NCBI GenBank assembly: GCA_900549025.1
Contig: URMZ01000001.1
Location: 1-64,000 of the forward strand
DNA length: 64,000 nucleotides
DNA from: an uncultured Collinsella sp.
GTDB lineage: Bacteria; Actinomycetota; Coriobacteriia; Coriobacteriales; Coriobacteriaceae
Reading direction: 5' to 3'
Below, piece after piece: positions 41,687 through 51,113 of this stretch. Below the pieces are notes generated by a model, which searched no databases, was not told the DNA's origin, and saw only the letters and a program-made list of their open reading frames with translations. The position numbers and the translations under genes were made by a program. The stretch's first letter is position 1; each line of letters opens with the position of its first letter.

Positions 41687-43447
41687 GTGGCCGACCAGGA
41701 CATCAAGATGCTCATCGAGCGCATTATGGCCGAGGCCCGGACCCATCAGTCCGCCCGCTTCTCAAACGAAGTCTACGCAGACGAGCCGATTCTCAAAACC
41801 GGCCGACAGATGCAGAATTTCCTCCCCGATCAGTACCGTAAAATGCGCGAGATATCGCGCTGGCAGGATGACCCCAAGGGCGGCGCGGGCCGTTGGCTTT
41901 CGGAAGCCGAGCTTTTCTACCGCCAAGGCCTGCTGATGGCCGACTTTGAAGACGACTGCCCCTACAACGGCACCTTTAAGTCGTACTTTCCCACCTACAA
42001 CGCCATGAGCGATCGGCAGCTGCTCGGCTATTTTACCTGGCGCGCCCAAGTGCGCCGCGGAACTGTCGAGGAAACGTCTACGTCCTTTGCCTTTCTGTAT
42101 CTCTATGAGCTGATTTGCGGCATTGGCGTAGATGACCCGCTCGATGGTTTTAACAAGATCAAGGCTTTTTGGGATGCCTATCGCGCCTTCGAGCCCGGCA
42201 TCGATCGGTTTGCACGCGTGTGGTTGCAGGATTACGCCGTATTCCATGGGCTCGACCCCAAGCTGCTTCGCGACTCTAAAACCGTCATGTTCGATAACGC
42301 CCTTATCGAGCTGCGACGCGCGGCACGAGACCTTGTACCAGCACCGGCACCGTCCGGCCAGACCCCCAAGCGTCGCAAAACCTCCGAGCCCACGCTCCCC
42401 CTTCCGCCCGATGAGGTGCGCGAGGAGCGACTCATAGCCGCCATCAACGCCCTCTCCACGTACAACCTAAGTAACTCGCGGCTCGACCGCAGTCACCACC
42501 GCGATCTGCGCCACGTGGCATGCGCCGTGTATGTCCGCATGGCGCGCTACTATGACACGCACCGAAAGACCGGCATCGTAGCGAGCTTGTTTGGGGAGGA
42601 GACGGCCATGCCCTACACCATGTTTGCCTCGGCCGTATTCTTTGCGCCCGAGCGCCACGAGGACTGCGAATACCGCCTGGATCCTATCCATATCTACCGT
42701 TGCCAAAACGGCTTTTGGGAATGCATGCGTATCCACGGTAGTAGGCAAAAGAGCAGCAAGCTCGGTGAAATGATGCGCGCCTGCGACCAACGCCTGCGCC
42801 TGGCGCTGGACCCCGCCCATCCCCTTAAGGAAGAAAAGGTCCCCAAATATCTGGCCAAGATTATCGATGACGAGATTGTGGCATGGCTTTCGTGGGACGC
42901 TGCACACCAGCCTGTCAAGATCGATATCGATCTGAGTCAGCTGGGGCACATTCGGAGCGCCGCTGCGCAAACGCGCGAAGCGCTTTTGATCGACGAGGAA
43001 CGCGAGGACGGCGCGTCCGCAGAAGCCGAGGCAGGGGACTCTGGGCAACCGGAAGCCGAGCCCGTAGCCGACGCGACGGTCGAGGCGGTCGCGGCACCCA
43101 TTCGGCAGGACGAGGCCGACGAGCCGACCATATCCACCGAACAGTTTGGTGTCGTGGCACCGCTTCTCGCGCCGACGCCCGCGTTCGCAGCGGCAGCGCC
43201 CGCTGACGCCACGAACGAACTCGCGCCTGCCGCAAACGCCTATCTCAGCGCACTGCTCGAGCACAACGCAGTACAGGCGGAATCGGCGGTAGTGCAATCG
43301 GGGCAGAGCGAGGACATGCTCGTCGATACCATCAACGAGGCGCTCTTTGACCTGGTGGGTGACACCGTCATTGAATTTGGCGCGGCAGGACCGCAAATTA
43401 TCGAGGACTACGAAGCAGACGTGAGAGGATACCTAGACCATGAGTGA
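41687..43447 (+). CDS. TerB N-terminal-domain protein
   Basis: The 586-residue protein contains a TerB_N-type domain (about 60-290, including GRWLSEAELFYRQGLLMADFEDDCPYNG and YNAMSDRQLLGYFTWRAQVR) and a second conserved helical part up to about residue 440. The last 140 residues are acidic, low complexity and rich in A, E and T. TerB-type domains occur in tellurite-resistance and phage-defence proteins, where they are thought to link membrane or ATPase complexes; the biochemical role is unknown. It starts with GTG at 41687 after AGGAGG. Its end overlaps the ATPase gene by eight bases, so the two proteins are made together. Confidence 0.82.
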   Translation: MADQDIKMLIERIMAEARTHQSARFSNEVYADEPILKTGRQMQNFLPDQYRKMREISRWQDDPKGGAGRWLSEAELFYRQGLLMADFEDDCPYNGTFKSYFPTYNAMSDRQLLGYFTWRAQVRRGTVEETSTSFAFLYLYELICGIGVDDPLDGFNKIKAFWDAYRAFEPGIDRFARVWLQDYAVFHGLDPKLLRDSKTVMFDNALIELRRAARDLVPAPAPSGQTPKRRKTSEPTLPLPPDEVREERLIAAINALSTYNLSNSRLDRSHHRDLRHVACAVYVRMARYYDTHRKTGIVASLFGEETAMPYTMFASAVFFAPERHEDCEYRLDPIHIYRCQNGFWECMRIHGSRQKSSKLGEMMRACDQRLRLALDPAHPLKEEKVPKYLAKIIDDEIVAWLSWDAAHQPVKIDIDLSQLGHIRSAAAQTREALLIDEEREDGASAEAEAGDSGQPEAEPVADATVEAVAAPIRQDEADEPTISTEQFGVVAPLLAPTPAFAAAAPADATNELAPAANAYLSALLEHNAVQAESAVVQSGQSEDMLVDTINEALFDLVGDTVIEFGAAGPQIIEDYEADVRGYLDHE

Positions 43448-44744
43448 TACCGCACCCGCAGCACCCCGCGTGCCCAAGCGCGTCGCTGCCGTCATTCTCA
43501 ACTCGCTCAAGGGCGGCGTGGTCCCGCGCATCGGCCTTCCCTATATCACCGTGGGACGCGAGGTCGAGATTCGCGCCCTGCTCACCGATTTGAGTCTCAT
43601 CGCCGACGGCGGCGCAAGCTTCCGCTTTCTGGTCGGTCGCTACGGCGCCGGCAAGAGCTTTTTGCTCCAAACCATCCGAACGCATGCCATGGGCGAGGGA
43701 TTCGTCGTCGCCGATGCAGACTTATCCCCCGAGCGCCGTCTGCAGGGCGGGCAGGGGCAGGGCCTTGCCACCTACCGCGAGCTCATACGCAATATATCGA
43801 CCAAGACGCGCCCCGAGGGCGGTGCGCTCAACCTTATTCTGGATCGCTGGGTTGCCTCGTGTGCCGACGTCGACGAGTCGGTCGTCAATGCCCAACTGGC
43901 CCCGCTCGAGGAGATGGTCCACGGCTTCGACTTCACCCGCATGCTTCGCCGCTATCGCACGGCCGCATCCGAGGGCGACGAGGAAGCCATGAGCCGCGTG
44001 ACCAAATGGATCCGCGGCGAATACCGTACCAAGAGCGAGGCTCGCGCCGAGCTGGGCTCCTCGACCATCATCAGCGATGACGACTGGTACGACTACGTTA
44101 AGCTCATTGCGCGCTTTTTGGTCTGCAGCGGCTACAAGGGTATGCTGGTGCTCATCGACGAGCTCGTGAATCTGTATAAGATTCCCAACGCCATCACACG
44201 CCAATACAACTACGAGAAGATCCTGACCATGTACAACGACACGCTCCAGGGCAAGGCGCAGTACCTGGGCATGATCATGGGCGGCACGCCAACCTCCATC
44301 GAAGACCGCCGCCGTGGCGTGTTCTCCTACGAGGCCCTGCGCAGCCGACTCGCTCAAGGCCGCTTTGCACGCGAGGACCTTAAGGACATGCTCGCGCCCA
44401 TCATCCGCCTGCAGCCGCTCACCTACGAGGAGCTGCTGGTGCTCATCGAGAAGCTCATGCAGATCCATGCCGGCTACTTTGGCTGGACGCCCACGCTTAC
44501 CGAGAACGACTTGGTGGACTTCCTCAAGATTGAGTTTGGCCGCGTGGGGGCCGACACGCATCTGACGCCCCGCGAGGTCATCCGCGACTTTATCGAGCTG
44601 CTCGATATCCTGTGTCAGAACCCCGATGCAAATGTGGCCGAGCTGCTGCAAAGCGTCGGTGGCGACGCGCTGGCGCCGGCAGCTGCAACAGACGACACCG
44701 GCACCGCAGACGACGACCGCAACTTCGCCGAATTCACCATCTAA
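43440..44744 (+). CDS. BrxD-like ATP-binding protein (DUF2791)
   Basis: P-loop ATPase of 434 residues. Walker A in GRYGAGKSFLL near residue 68, Walker B LVLIDELVNLYK near 240, and the family segment MGGTPTSIEDRRRGVFSYEALRSRL near 280-305. The layout matches the DUF2791/BrxD group found in type 2 BREX and related defence loci. There it works with a helicase; the exact activity is not known. It is translationally coupled to the TerB gene upstream, and a helicase gene of the matching BrxHI/Lhr type lies 117 bases downstream. No BREX methyltransferase (PglX) or phosphatase (PglZ) gene is in the window. Confidence 0.85.
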   Translation: MSDTAPAAPRVPKRVAAVILNSLKGGVVPRIGLPYITVGREVEIRALLTDLSLIADGGASFRFLVGRYGAGKSFLLQTIRTHAMGEGFVVADADLSPERRLQGGQGQGLATYRELIRNISTKTRPEGGALNLILDRWVASCADVDESVVNAQLAPLEEMVHGFDFTRMLRRYRTAASEGDEEAMSRVTKWIRGEYRTKSEARAELGSSTIISDDDWYDYVKLIARFLVCSGYKGMLVLIDELVNLYKIPNAITRQYNYEKILTMYNDTLQGKAQYLGMIMGGTPTSIEDRRRGVFSYEALRSRLAQGRFAREDLKDMLAPIIRLQPLTYEELLVLIEKLMQIHAGYFGWTPTLTENDLVDFLKIEFGRVGADTHLTPREVIRDFIELLDILCQNPDANVAELLQSVGGDALAPAAATDDTGTADDDRNFAEFTI

Positions 44745-44769
44745 CCTACCAAAAAGGAACAGGTTTATT

Positions 44770-44874
44770 TTGGCAGGTTTTATCTGGGCAAGCGTTGAAG
44801 CAGTAATGCAGCAAGCCGTTGCCAGCCGCGTTGAGAGATTCGTTTTTGAGAGGAGGCCCCGTGAACGCCTTTGA
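44770..44874 (+). CDS. Possible 34-residue leader peptide before the helicase
   Basis: A short frame starts at TTG 44770, with AAGGA about 11 bases upstream, and ends at TGA 44874, 14 bases inside the helicase gene. It reads as a small hydrophobic-to-basic peptide (AGFIWASVEAVMQQAV then RRPRERL). Its overlap with the GTG start of the helicase would couple translation. It could be chance; no homologues are known to me. Confidence 0.2.
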   Translation: MAGFIWASVEAVMQQAVASRVERFVFERRPRERL

Positions 44875-47305
44875 CCGATATGCCCCGTTTATCCAGGATT
44901 TCATTTACTCCCACGATTGGGAGAGTCTGCGCTCCATCCAGGTTGCGGCGGCAGATGCCATCTTTAACACACAAGACAATGTGCTCCTAACGGCATCCAC
45001 AGCTTCCGGCAAAACCGAGGCAGCCTTCTTTCCCATCCTGACCGAGTTTTGGGAGAACCCGCCCGCAAGCGTGGGCGCCCTCTACATCGGCCCCCTCAAA
45101 GCGCTCATCAATGATCAGTTCGTCCGCCTCAACGACCTCTGCGAAGAGGCCGATATCCCTGTCTGGCACTGGCATGGCGATGTCTCGCAGTCGCACAAGG
45201 CTAAGCTCATCAAAAAACCGAGCGGCATCTTGCAGATTACGCCCGAGTCACTCGAAGCGCTCCTAATCCATAAGCACATGGCAATCCCGCGCATGTTTTG
45301 CGACCTGCGCTACGTGGTCATCGATGAGGTCCACTCGCTCATGCGCGGCGACCGCGGCGGGCAAACGCTCTGCCTTATCGAGCGGCTCTCGCGCATGGCC
45401 GGCGTGCAGCCTCGACGCATTGGCCTTTCGGCCACCATCGGCGACCCCGAGCGCACGGGTGCTTTTCTCTCACAGGGAACGGGGCGCGACTGCGTTATCC
45501 CCCGCTTTGAAGAACCGCGCCGCGTGTGGCGCATCTCCATGGAGCACTTCTACAACTCGGGCCCCCAGGCGCAGCAGCGAGGATTCGAGAGCTCGGGTCC
45601 TCAAGAGGCCGAAGTACTCGCGTGCGAGCGCATCGAGGCGGCGGCATCCGCGGCGCTGCCCGCCGGCGCCCAAGACATGCGCCACAGCGGACAGCTCACA
45701 CAGGAGGAGCGCCGCCAACGTCGCGAGCAGGCACGGGGCAAGGCCGCTTCCAAAGACCGTCGCACATCCTCAGCCCCCGAGGGTGAAGTCGACATCCCGC
45801 AGGCAACCGAACAGGCACTGCTCAACCCCACCGACACCGCACCCGACAACGCCGACCCCGGCATGGGCTACATCTTTGAGCACACGCGCGGCCGCAAGTG
45901 CCTGGTCTTTGCCAACTCGCGCGAGGAGGCAGAGGCCGTATGCTCCATGCTGCGCAGCTACTGCGAGAGCCGGCACGAGCCCGACCGCTTCCTTATCCAT
46001 CATGGCAACCTCTCGGCATCGCTACGCGAGACCGCCGAGGAGCTCATGCGCGACGAGGAGCAGGCGCAGACAACCGTCACCACCTCCACGCTGGAGCTCG
46101 GCATTGATATCGGTCGTCTGGAGCGCGCGTTCCAGATCGATGCACCGTTTACCGTCAGCTCCTTTTTGCAGCGCATGGGGCGCACAGGCCGCCGTGATCT
46201 TCCGCCCGAGATGTGGTTTGTCATGCGCGAGGAAGAGCCCGAGCCGCGCACGATGATGCCCGAGACCATTCCGTGGAAGCTCCTGCAGGGCATCGCGCTC
46301 GTACAACTCTATCGCGAGGAAAAGTGGGTCGAGCCGCCCGAGCTCGATCGACTCCCCTACAGTCTGCTCTACCACCAGACCATGTCGACGCTTGCCAGCA
46401 CCGGCGAACTCACGCCGGCAGAGCTTGCCCAGCGCGTGCTCACACTCAGCTATTTCCATCGCATCTCGGCCGATGACTATTGCATACTGCTGCGCCACCT
46501 CATCAAGATCGACCACATCCAGGTCACCGAGGGCGGTGGGCTCATCGTGGGCCTCGCGGGTGAGCGCATCATCAACAACTTTAAGTTCTACGCAGTGTTC
46601 CAGGAAAACGAGGAGTTTACCGTCCGGAGCGAATCGGCTGAGCTGGGCACGATCGTTAATCCGCCCCCGCCCGGTGAGCGCATCGCCATCGCCGGACACT
46701 GCTGGATTGTCGAGGAAGTGGACTGGAAGCGCCACACTGTCTTTGCCACGCAGGTCAAGGGCCGGGTGCCGGCCTACTTTGGCGACTGCCCCGGCGACAT
46801 CAACACGCATGTGCTCGAGCGTATGCGCCAAGCGCTCAACGAGCATGCGGCATATCCGTATCTTATGGGTAACGCGCGGGCCCGTCTGGCGCAGGCTCGC
46901 CATACGGCCATGCTTTCGGGTGCGGGAACTAAACCGCTCATCAACCTGGGCGGCGATACCTGGGTGCTCTTCCCTTGGTTGGGCAGCTACGCCTTTCTGG
47001 CGCTCGAACGTATGCTCAAGATTAAATGCGCCGCGGAGCTTGGCCTTCGCGGACTCGACCCATCACGCCCGTACTTTATGCAGTTTAAGATGAAGGCCGA
47101 CGAGGAGACGTTCTTTGAGGTGCTCGCCGCCGAGGCCGAGAAGGACTTCGACCCCATCGAGCTCGTCTATCCCGGCGAGGTGCCTTATTTCGATCGCTAC
47201 GACGAGTACGTTCCCGAAGAGCTCGTACGCAAGGGCTTCGCCGAAGGCGTACTCGACATCGAGGGTATGAAGCAGCGCGTCCTCAGCTGGCGCGACCACG
47301 CCTAA
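44861..47305 (+). CDS. Lhr/BrxHI-like DEAD/DEAH helicase
   Basis: Superfamily 2 helicase of 814 residues. Motif I TASTASGKTEAAF near 45, motif II VVIDEVHSLMRGDRGG near 150, motif III GLSATIGDP, motif IV-V IHHGNLSASLRE and TSTLELGIDIG, and motif VI QRMGRTGRRD near 435. An unusual insert of about 120 residues rich in Q, R and E (about 230-345) lies between the two RecA lobes. The C-terminal part resembles Lhr/BrxHI helicases. GTG start at 44861 after AGGAGG, four bases apart. It completes the TerB-ATPase-helicase cassette. A role in defence or DNA maintenance is inference. Confidence 0.87.
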   Translation: MNAFDRYAPFIQDFIYSHDWESLRSIQVAAADAIFNTQDNVLLTASTASGKTEAAFFPILTEFWENPPASVGALYIGPLKALINDQFVRLNDLCEEADIPVWHWHGDVSQSHKAKLIKKPSGILQITPESLEALLIHKHMAIPRMFCDLRYVVIDEVHSLMRGDRGGQTLCLIERLSRMAGVQPRRIGLSATIGDPERTGAFLSQGTGRDCVIPRFEEPRRVWRISMEHFYNSGPQAQQRGFESSGPQEAEVLACERIEAAASAALPAGAQDMRHSGQLTQEERRQRREQARGKAASKDRRTSSAPEGEVDIPQATEQALLNPTDTAPDNADPGMGYIFEHTRGRKCLVFANSREEAEAVCSMLRSYCESRHEPDRFLIHHGNLSASLRETAEELMRDEEQAQTTVTTSTLELGIDIGRLERAFQIDAPFTVSSFLQRMGRTGRRDLPPEMWFVMREEEPEPRTMMPETIPWKLLQGIALVQLYREEKWVEPPELDRLPYSLLYHQTMSTLASTGELTPAELAQRVLTLSYFHRISADDYCILLRHLIKIDHIQVTEGGGLIVGLAGERIINNFKFYAVFQENEEFTVRSESAELGTIVNPPPPGERIAIAGHCWIVEEVDWKRHTVFATQVKGRVPAYFGDCPGDINTHVLERMRQALNEHAAYPYLMGNARARLAQARHTAMLSGAGTKPLINLGGDTWVLFPWLGSYAFLALERMLKIKCAAELGLRGLDPSRPYFMQFKMKADEETFFEVLAAEAEKDFDPIELVYPGEVPYFDRYDEYVPEELVRKGFAEGVLDIEGMKQRVLSWRDHA

Positions 47306-47331
47306 GACCAGTCTTTTTGGGACGGGGAGAT

Positions 47332-48210
47332 TTACTTGTCGTGAAGGACGGTGCCAAGGAAGTCGGCGTCGAAGGGCACGGCTTCGGCAAAGGCGTAGTC
47401 GCCGTCGCTGGCGATGAGCAGGTAGTTTTCCTCGCCGCCGAACTCCGCATCGCCACATGGGACCACCCAGGCGTGGGCGAATACCTCGAGTGCCGTGGCA
47501 GCGCAGTCGCGCAGGAACGTCACGTCGCTCCCCTCGTTTGCGCTCACGATATTGGCAACGTAGACGCCGCCGACATTTAGGCTGCCCCACACTAAACGCA
47601 ACGCCTCAACCGTCGCCAGCTCGCGCACGGGCTCGGCACCGCCAAAGCAATCGCTCACGACCACGTCGTAGCGACGATGGCCCACGCTCGTCACGCCCAG
47701 ATACGAGCGAGCCTCGGCGGTAATCACCCGCAAGCGGTCGCCCACCGTGCGCTCCAGTTCGTCCAGATAGAACCAACGACGTGCCAGACGCGTAATCTCG
47801 GCATCGTACTCAATGACGTCCATGCGCAAGCTCTCGTGCGACATCAGAGCGAACTTGGGATAGGCAAACCCGCCGCCACCCAGCATGAGCATACGGTCGA
47901 TACCATGCCCGTAAGCATCACGCATTGCGTCCTCGGCCTCAAACACATCGTCAAATGCACGATAGTACGCAAAGACGGGCTCTGCCCAACGCTCGCCAAT
48001 GCAGCTTGCGCTTTGGTAGACGCCGCCTTGCACCAACACGCGAATCTCATCGCCGCCCTCATCGTGCACGCGTTTCACACGCGCCAACCCATTGCGGGTT
48101 CGCGCAACCTGCAGACAGGCAGCACGAACAGCGACGGCGGCCGCACCAAGCGCCGCGGCTCCCAGAGCAACGCCGGCAACGACACCAGCAGAAACACTCG
48201 GCTTGTTCAT
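47332..48210 (-). CDS. Spermidine-synthase-fold protein, membrane-anchored
   Basis: A 292-residue protein. An N-terminal hydrophobic helix (VSAGVVAGVALGAAALGAAAVAV) is followed by a Rossmann methyltransferase-type fold as in spermidine synthase. MLMLGGGGFAYPKF near residue 107 is the nucleotide/SAM-binding loop; VVVSDCFGGAEPVRELAT follows. Real spermidine synthases have conserved aspartates for the amine; the D in SDCFGG corresponds. There is no SpeD gene nearby, so the enzyme may act on another substrate. It follows elp3 (start codon directly after the elp3 stop). Confidence 0.75.
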   Translation of the reverse strand: MNKPSVSAGVVAGVALGAAALGAAAVAVRAACLQVARTRNGLARVKRVHDEGGDEIRVLVQGGVYQSASCIGERWAEPVFAYYRAFDDVFEAEDAMRDAYGHGIDRMLMLGGGGFAYPKFALMSHESLRMDVIEYDAEITRLARRWFYLDELERTVGDRLRVITAEARSYLGVTSVGHRRYDVVVSDCFGGAEPVRELATVEALRLVWGSLNVGGVYVANIVSANEGSDVTFLRDCAATALEVFAHAWVVPCGDAEFGGEENYLLIASDGDYAFAEAVPFDADFLGTVLHDK

Positions 48211-50115
48211 CTAGAGCTCCTTTTGCAGATAGAGTCCGTGGTCATAAAAACCCAAATGGCGATAGTACTCGCGCGTACCAATCGCGCTGATCACGTTGAT
48301 GCGCGCATAGCCGGCATCCCGGGCGATCTCGCACGCACGCTCTACGAGCAAACGCCCCAACCCGTGATGCTGCGCCGCCTGGCCCTGGTCGCCCACGCGT
48401 GCCGCCATGCCATACACGTGCACCTCGCGAATCATCGCCTCGTCCGGCGTCGTCGGCAACTCGTCCGCATGCGCGGCAACAAACGAATGGTCGGGCAGCG
48501 ACAGGCGCAAAAAGCCCGCGATCTTGCCCCGCGGCGTCACCCACTGCAAAAAGCGTTCGCTCGTCACCGGTGTCTCGTATGCGACCTCATCAAGAGATAG
48601 CTCATCCAAGTCGGCACCCGCCGTGCTGATCTCGCGATAGCGAATCTCGTGCACCGTCGCGCCTTCTCCACGAGCCGCCAGGCGGTTCTCAACGAGCTGG
48701 CGCAGGTTGGGCTTCTTGTTGCCCACCATAATGTCGTCGGAGCTAAAGTCCCGAATCATACGGCTGATGCGACAGAACGCCGGCGTCACCACGATGTCGT
48801 CGGCCAACACATCGAGCAGCTCTTCCTCGGTATAGGGGCGCCACTCGCCGCGCTCATAGCGGCCCACCAGACGCGAGCCCTCGATGAGCGCGCACGGGTA
48901 GACCTTGACCTCGTCGGGCATAAAAGCGCCCTCGGTCATAAAGCGCTCGTAGTCGCGCTTGTCCCCCTCGGGCGTAGCGCCCAACAAGTTGAGCATAAAG
49001 TGCGCGTGGATCTTAAAGCCAAACAAGCGCGCAAGCGAAAACGCCCGCTCGATCTGCGCCACCGAAATGCGACGTTCGTTGATATCGAGCAAATGTTGGT
49101 CGAGACTCTGAATACCCATCTGAATCTTGGTGCAGCCCAGGCGGCGAATGAGCGTGAGGGCCTGTGGCGTTACGGCATCGGGGCGCGTCTCGATAACGAG
49201 TCCCACCACGCGATGCTTCGCCGTCTCGTTGATGCGCTGCTGACGCTCAAGCTCCTCCATCGTTGCCGTCTGCCACTCGGCAACCTCGCCCCATGGCGTA
49301 CCGGGGCCGTACAGACGACGCACCGCGCGGTTATAGCCGCCCACGGCAGTATCCACACGCCCCTGCTCGTCGGCAACGCCGGTAGCAAGCTCAGCCTCGT
49401 CTGTCGCAATGCCGGCAGCCCGATAGCGCTCGCGGCGCTCTGTTACCACCGGCGGCAGGGCATCGGCGGGAGCGTCATCGAGCAGGCGCCCTGCCTCGGC
49501 ACGGCTGATGCCCGGACGCGCCAACATGGGGTTGGCCGCCACGCCGGCGACGGCATCGTCATTGAGCGCACGGAAAAGCTCCGACATAAACCACGTTTGA
49601 TACCCTTGCGGATAGTCGCTCCAGGTGCCACCGAGCACGATGAGCTCTATCTTGTCGGTCGCATGCCCCATCTGCGAAAGCGCGGTCAGACGAGCGCTCA
49701 CCTGCAGATAAGGGTCGAAGCAGTTTTGCTCCGCACGGGCGCACGCCGGCTCGGCATGCAGATAGCTTTTAGGCATTCGCAGATCGTTGGGGCAAAACAG
49801 GCAATCGCCCGAGCACGGCCAGGGCTTGGTGATGACGGTAATGGTCGCCACGCCCGAGGCCGTGCGACGAGGCTTCATACGCAGCACCTGCAGCAGTCGA
49901 CGTTCCAGCTCGGCATCGACATTCCACCCAGCCCAACGAGCCGGCTCCTCACGTTTTACCCGCTGGTAGAACGGCAGCAGACGGCGCTTGGCCAAATCGC
50001 GTTTGTCGGCACCTTCACGGCGCGCCTCGGCATGTATCAGTTTGACGAGCGCTTTGTCGTCCACGGTCTCGCCGCGACGCAGAGCCTCGAGTATGTTCAA
50101 GATAATCTGTTCCAT
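48211..50115 (-). CDS. elp3: Elp3-family tRNA uridine-34 modification enzyme (radical SAM/acetyltransferase)
   Basis: A 634-residue Elp3 homologue. Radical SAM centre CSGDCLFCPND with three cysteines near residues 101-108, then a long cysteine-containing loop and the C-terminal GNAT acetyltransferase (about 490-634, HVYGMAARVGDQGQAAQHHGLGRLL). In eukaryotes and archaea Elp3 modifies U34 of tRNA with carboxymethyl groups; bacterial Elp3 is a stand-alone enzyme as here, since other Elongator subunits are absent. ATG at 50115. Co-directional with the spermidine-synthase-like gene downstream; a terminator separates it from the DUF4097 gene. Confidence 0.92.
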   Translation of the reverse strand: MEQIILNILEALRRGETVDDKALVKLIHAEARREGADKRDLAKRRLLPFYQRVKREEPARWAGWNVDAELERRLLQVLRMKPRRTASGVATITVITKPWPCSGDCLFCPNDLRMPKSYLHAEPACARAEQNCFDPYLQVSARLTALSQMGHATDKIELIVLGGTWSDYPQGYQTWFMSELFRALNDDAVAGVAANPMLARPGISRAEAGRLLDDAPADALPPVVTERRERYRAAGIATDEAELATGVADEQGRVDTAVGGYNRAVRRLYGPGTPWGEVAEWQTATMEELERQQRINETAKHRVVGLVIETRPDAVTPQALTLIRRLGCTKIQMGIQSLDQHLLDINERRISVAQIERAFSLARLFGFKIHAHFMLNLLGATPEGDKRDYERFMTEGAFMPDEVKVYPCALIEGSRLVGRYERGEWRPYTEEELLDVLADDIVVTPAFCRISRMIRDFSSDDIMVGNKKPNLRQLVENRLAARGEGATVHEIRYREISTAGADLDELSLDEVAYETPVTSERFLQWVTPRGKIAGFLRLSLPDHSFVAAHADELPTTPDEAMIREVHVYGMAARVGDQGQAAQHHGLGRLLVERACEIARDAGYARINVISAIGTREYYRHLGFYDHGLYLQKEL

Positions 50116-50129
50116 GACCCCATTGTAAA

Positions 50130-50165
50130 GGCAAAGGCGCCGGAGCCCGTCACGGCTCCGGCGCC
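50130..50165 (-). terminator. Terminator of the DUF4097 gene
   Basis: GGCGCCGGAGCC pairs with GGCTCCGGCGCC around a six-base loop, followed by TTTGCCTTT on the minus strand. It sits between the DUF4097 stop and the elp3 start. Confidence 0.8.
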
Positions 50166-50213
50166 TCCATCAAACAGCGCAGCTATGGTGTATAAGTCTT
50201 CGATAACCGCCCG

Positions 50214-51113
50214 TCACTCTGAATCAAATGACATGTCGCCCGAACCGACCTCAAAACGATACGTGGCAGACTTGTCACCGTTATCGAATTCAAGATTCAA
50301 AATGGTCTCGCCGTCGTAGCCAAGCGGAAGGAAATCGCTCTCGAAGTCGCCGCTGCCCAAGGTGAGGCTCGCCTTAAAGCCCGTCGAGTTCGGAACCGTC
50401 ATCTCCACATCGCCCGAGCCCACACTCACGTCCATCGACTTCGCGGGGGCCTGGTAAAGCTCGAACGTCACATCGCCCGAACCGACCTCAGCGCTGAGCG
50501 CATCAGTCACGCTGCCCGTAAACTCTACATCTCCCGCACCCAGGAAAAGGTCGAAACCATCACAGATGACACCGGCAATCTGCAGATCACCCGATCCCAC
50601 GTGCGCGTTGACTCCCTTCAGATGTTCGGCAACACGGCGCGGCAGCTCGACCGTAACTGAGCGATCGATTGCCTTACCGTCATCACTTCCAAACTGGGCA
50701 ACCTTGAGCGTCGAGTCCTCGACGGATGCGATGTTCTGCGTCGCGGCCTTGGAGGCATCCATACCATTGGCAACGCGTCCCCGCTCGATAACGTGAGCCT
50801 TGTTGCCATCAACAACCTTGACGTCCACCGTAGCCGCATCGATATCGAAATCGAGGTAGCGAAACTCATCAGCATCAAAGGTCGTACACGAAAGCTGCTG
50901 AGGCCGAGCGGAATAGTTACCGCTATCCAAGAGATCATCGTCGTCAAACATATCGTCAAAATCAGACAAATCGCCGGATAGAATAGCGGTCGTTCGCACC
51001 ATATTGGAATGAGCCAATAGCCGCGAGGCACCAAATACAAGCCCGATGATGAGCACAAACGCTCCGATGCCAACACCCAAGCGTACCTTGGATTCATGCG
51101 AAAGCTTCATCAT
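50214..51113 (-). CDS. DUF4097-family membrane-anchored beta-helix protein
   Basis: A 299-residue protein with one N-terminal membrane helix (VGIGAFVLIIGLVFGASRLLA) and an acidic stretch (DLSDFDDMFDDDD), then a beta-strand repeat region (about 150-299). The turns recur as VGSGD/LGAGD at least six times (VGSGDLQI, LGAGDVEF, VGSGDVTF and others), characteristic of DUF4097 putative adhesins. The role may be envelope stress sensing or surface binding. The ATG overlaps the stop of the XRE gene (ATGA), so they are one operon and probably one system. Confidence 0.88.
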   Translation of the reverse strand: MMKLSHESKVRLGVGIGAFVLIIGLVFGASRLLAHSNMVRTTAILSGDLSDFDDMFDDDDLLDSGNYSARPQQLSCTTFDADEFRYLDFDIDAATVDVKVVDGNKAHVIERGRVANGMDASKAATQNIASVEDSTLKVAQFGSDDGKAIDRSVTVELPRRVAEHLKGVNAHVGSGDLQIAGVICDGFDLFLGAGDVEFTGSVTDALSAEVGSGDVTFELYQAPAKSMDVSVGSGDVEMTVPNSTGFKASLTLGSGDFESDFLPLGYDGETILNLEFDNGDKSATYRFEVGSGDMSFDSE

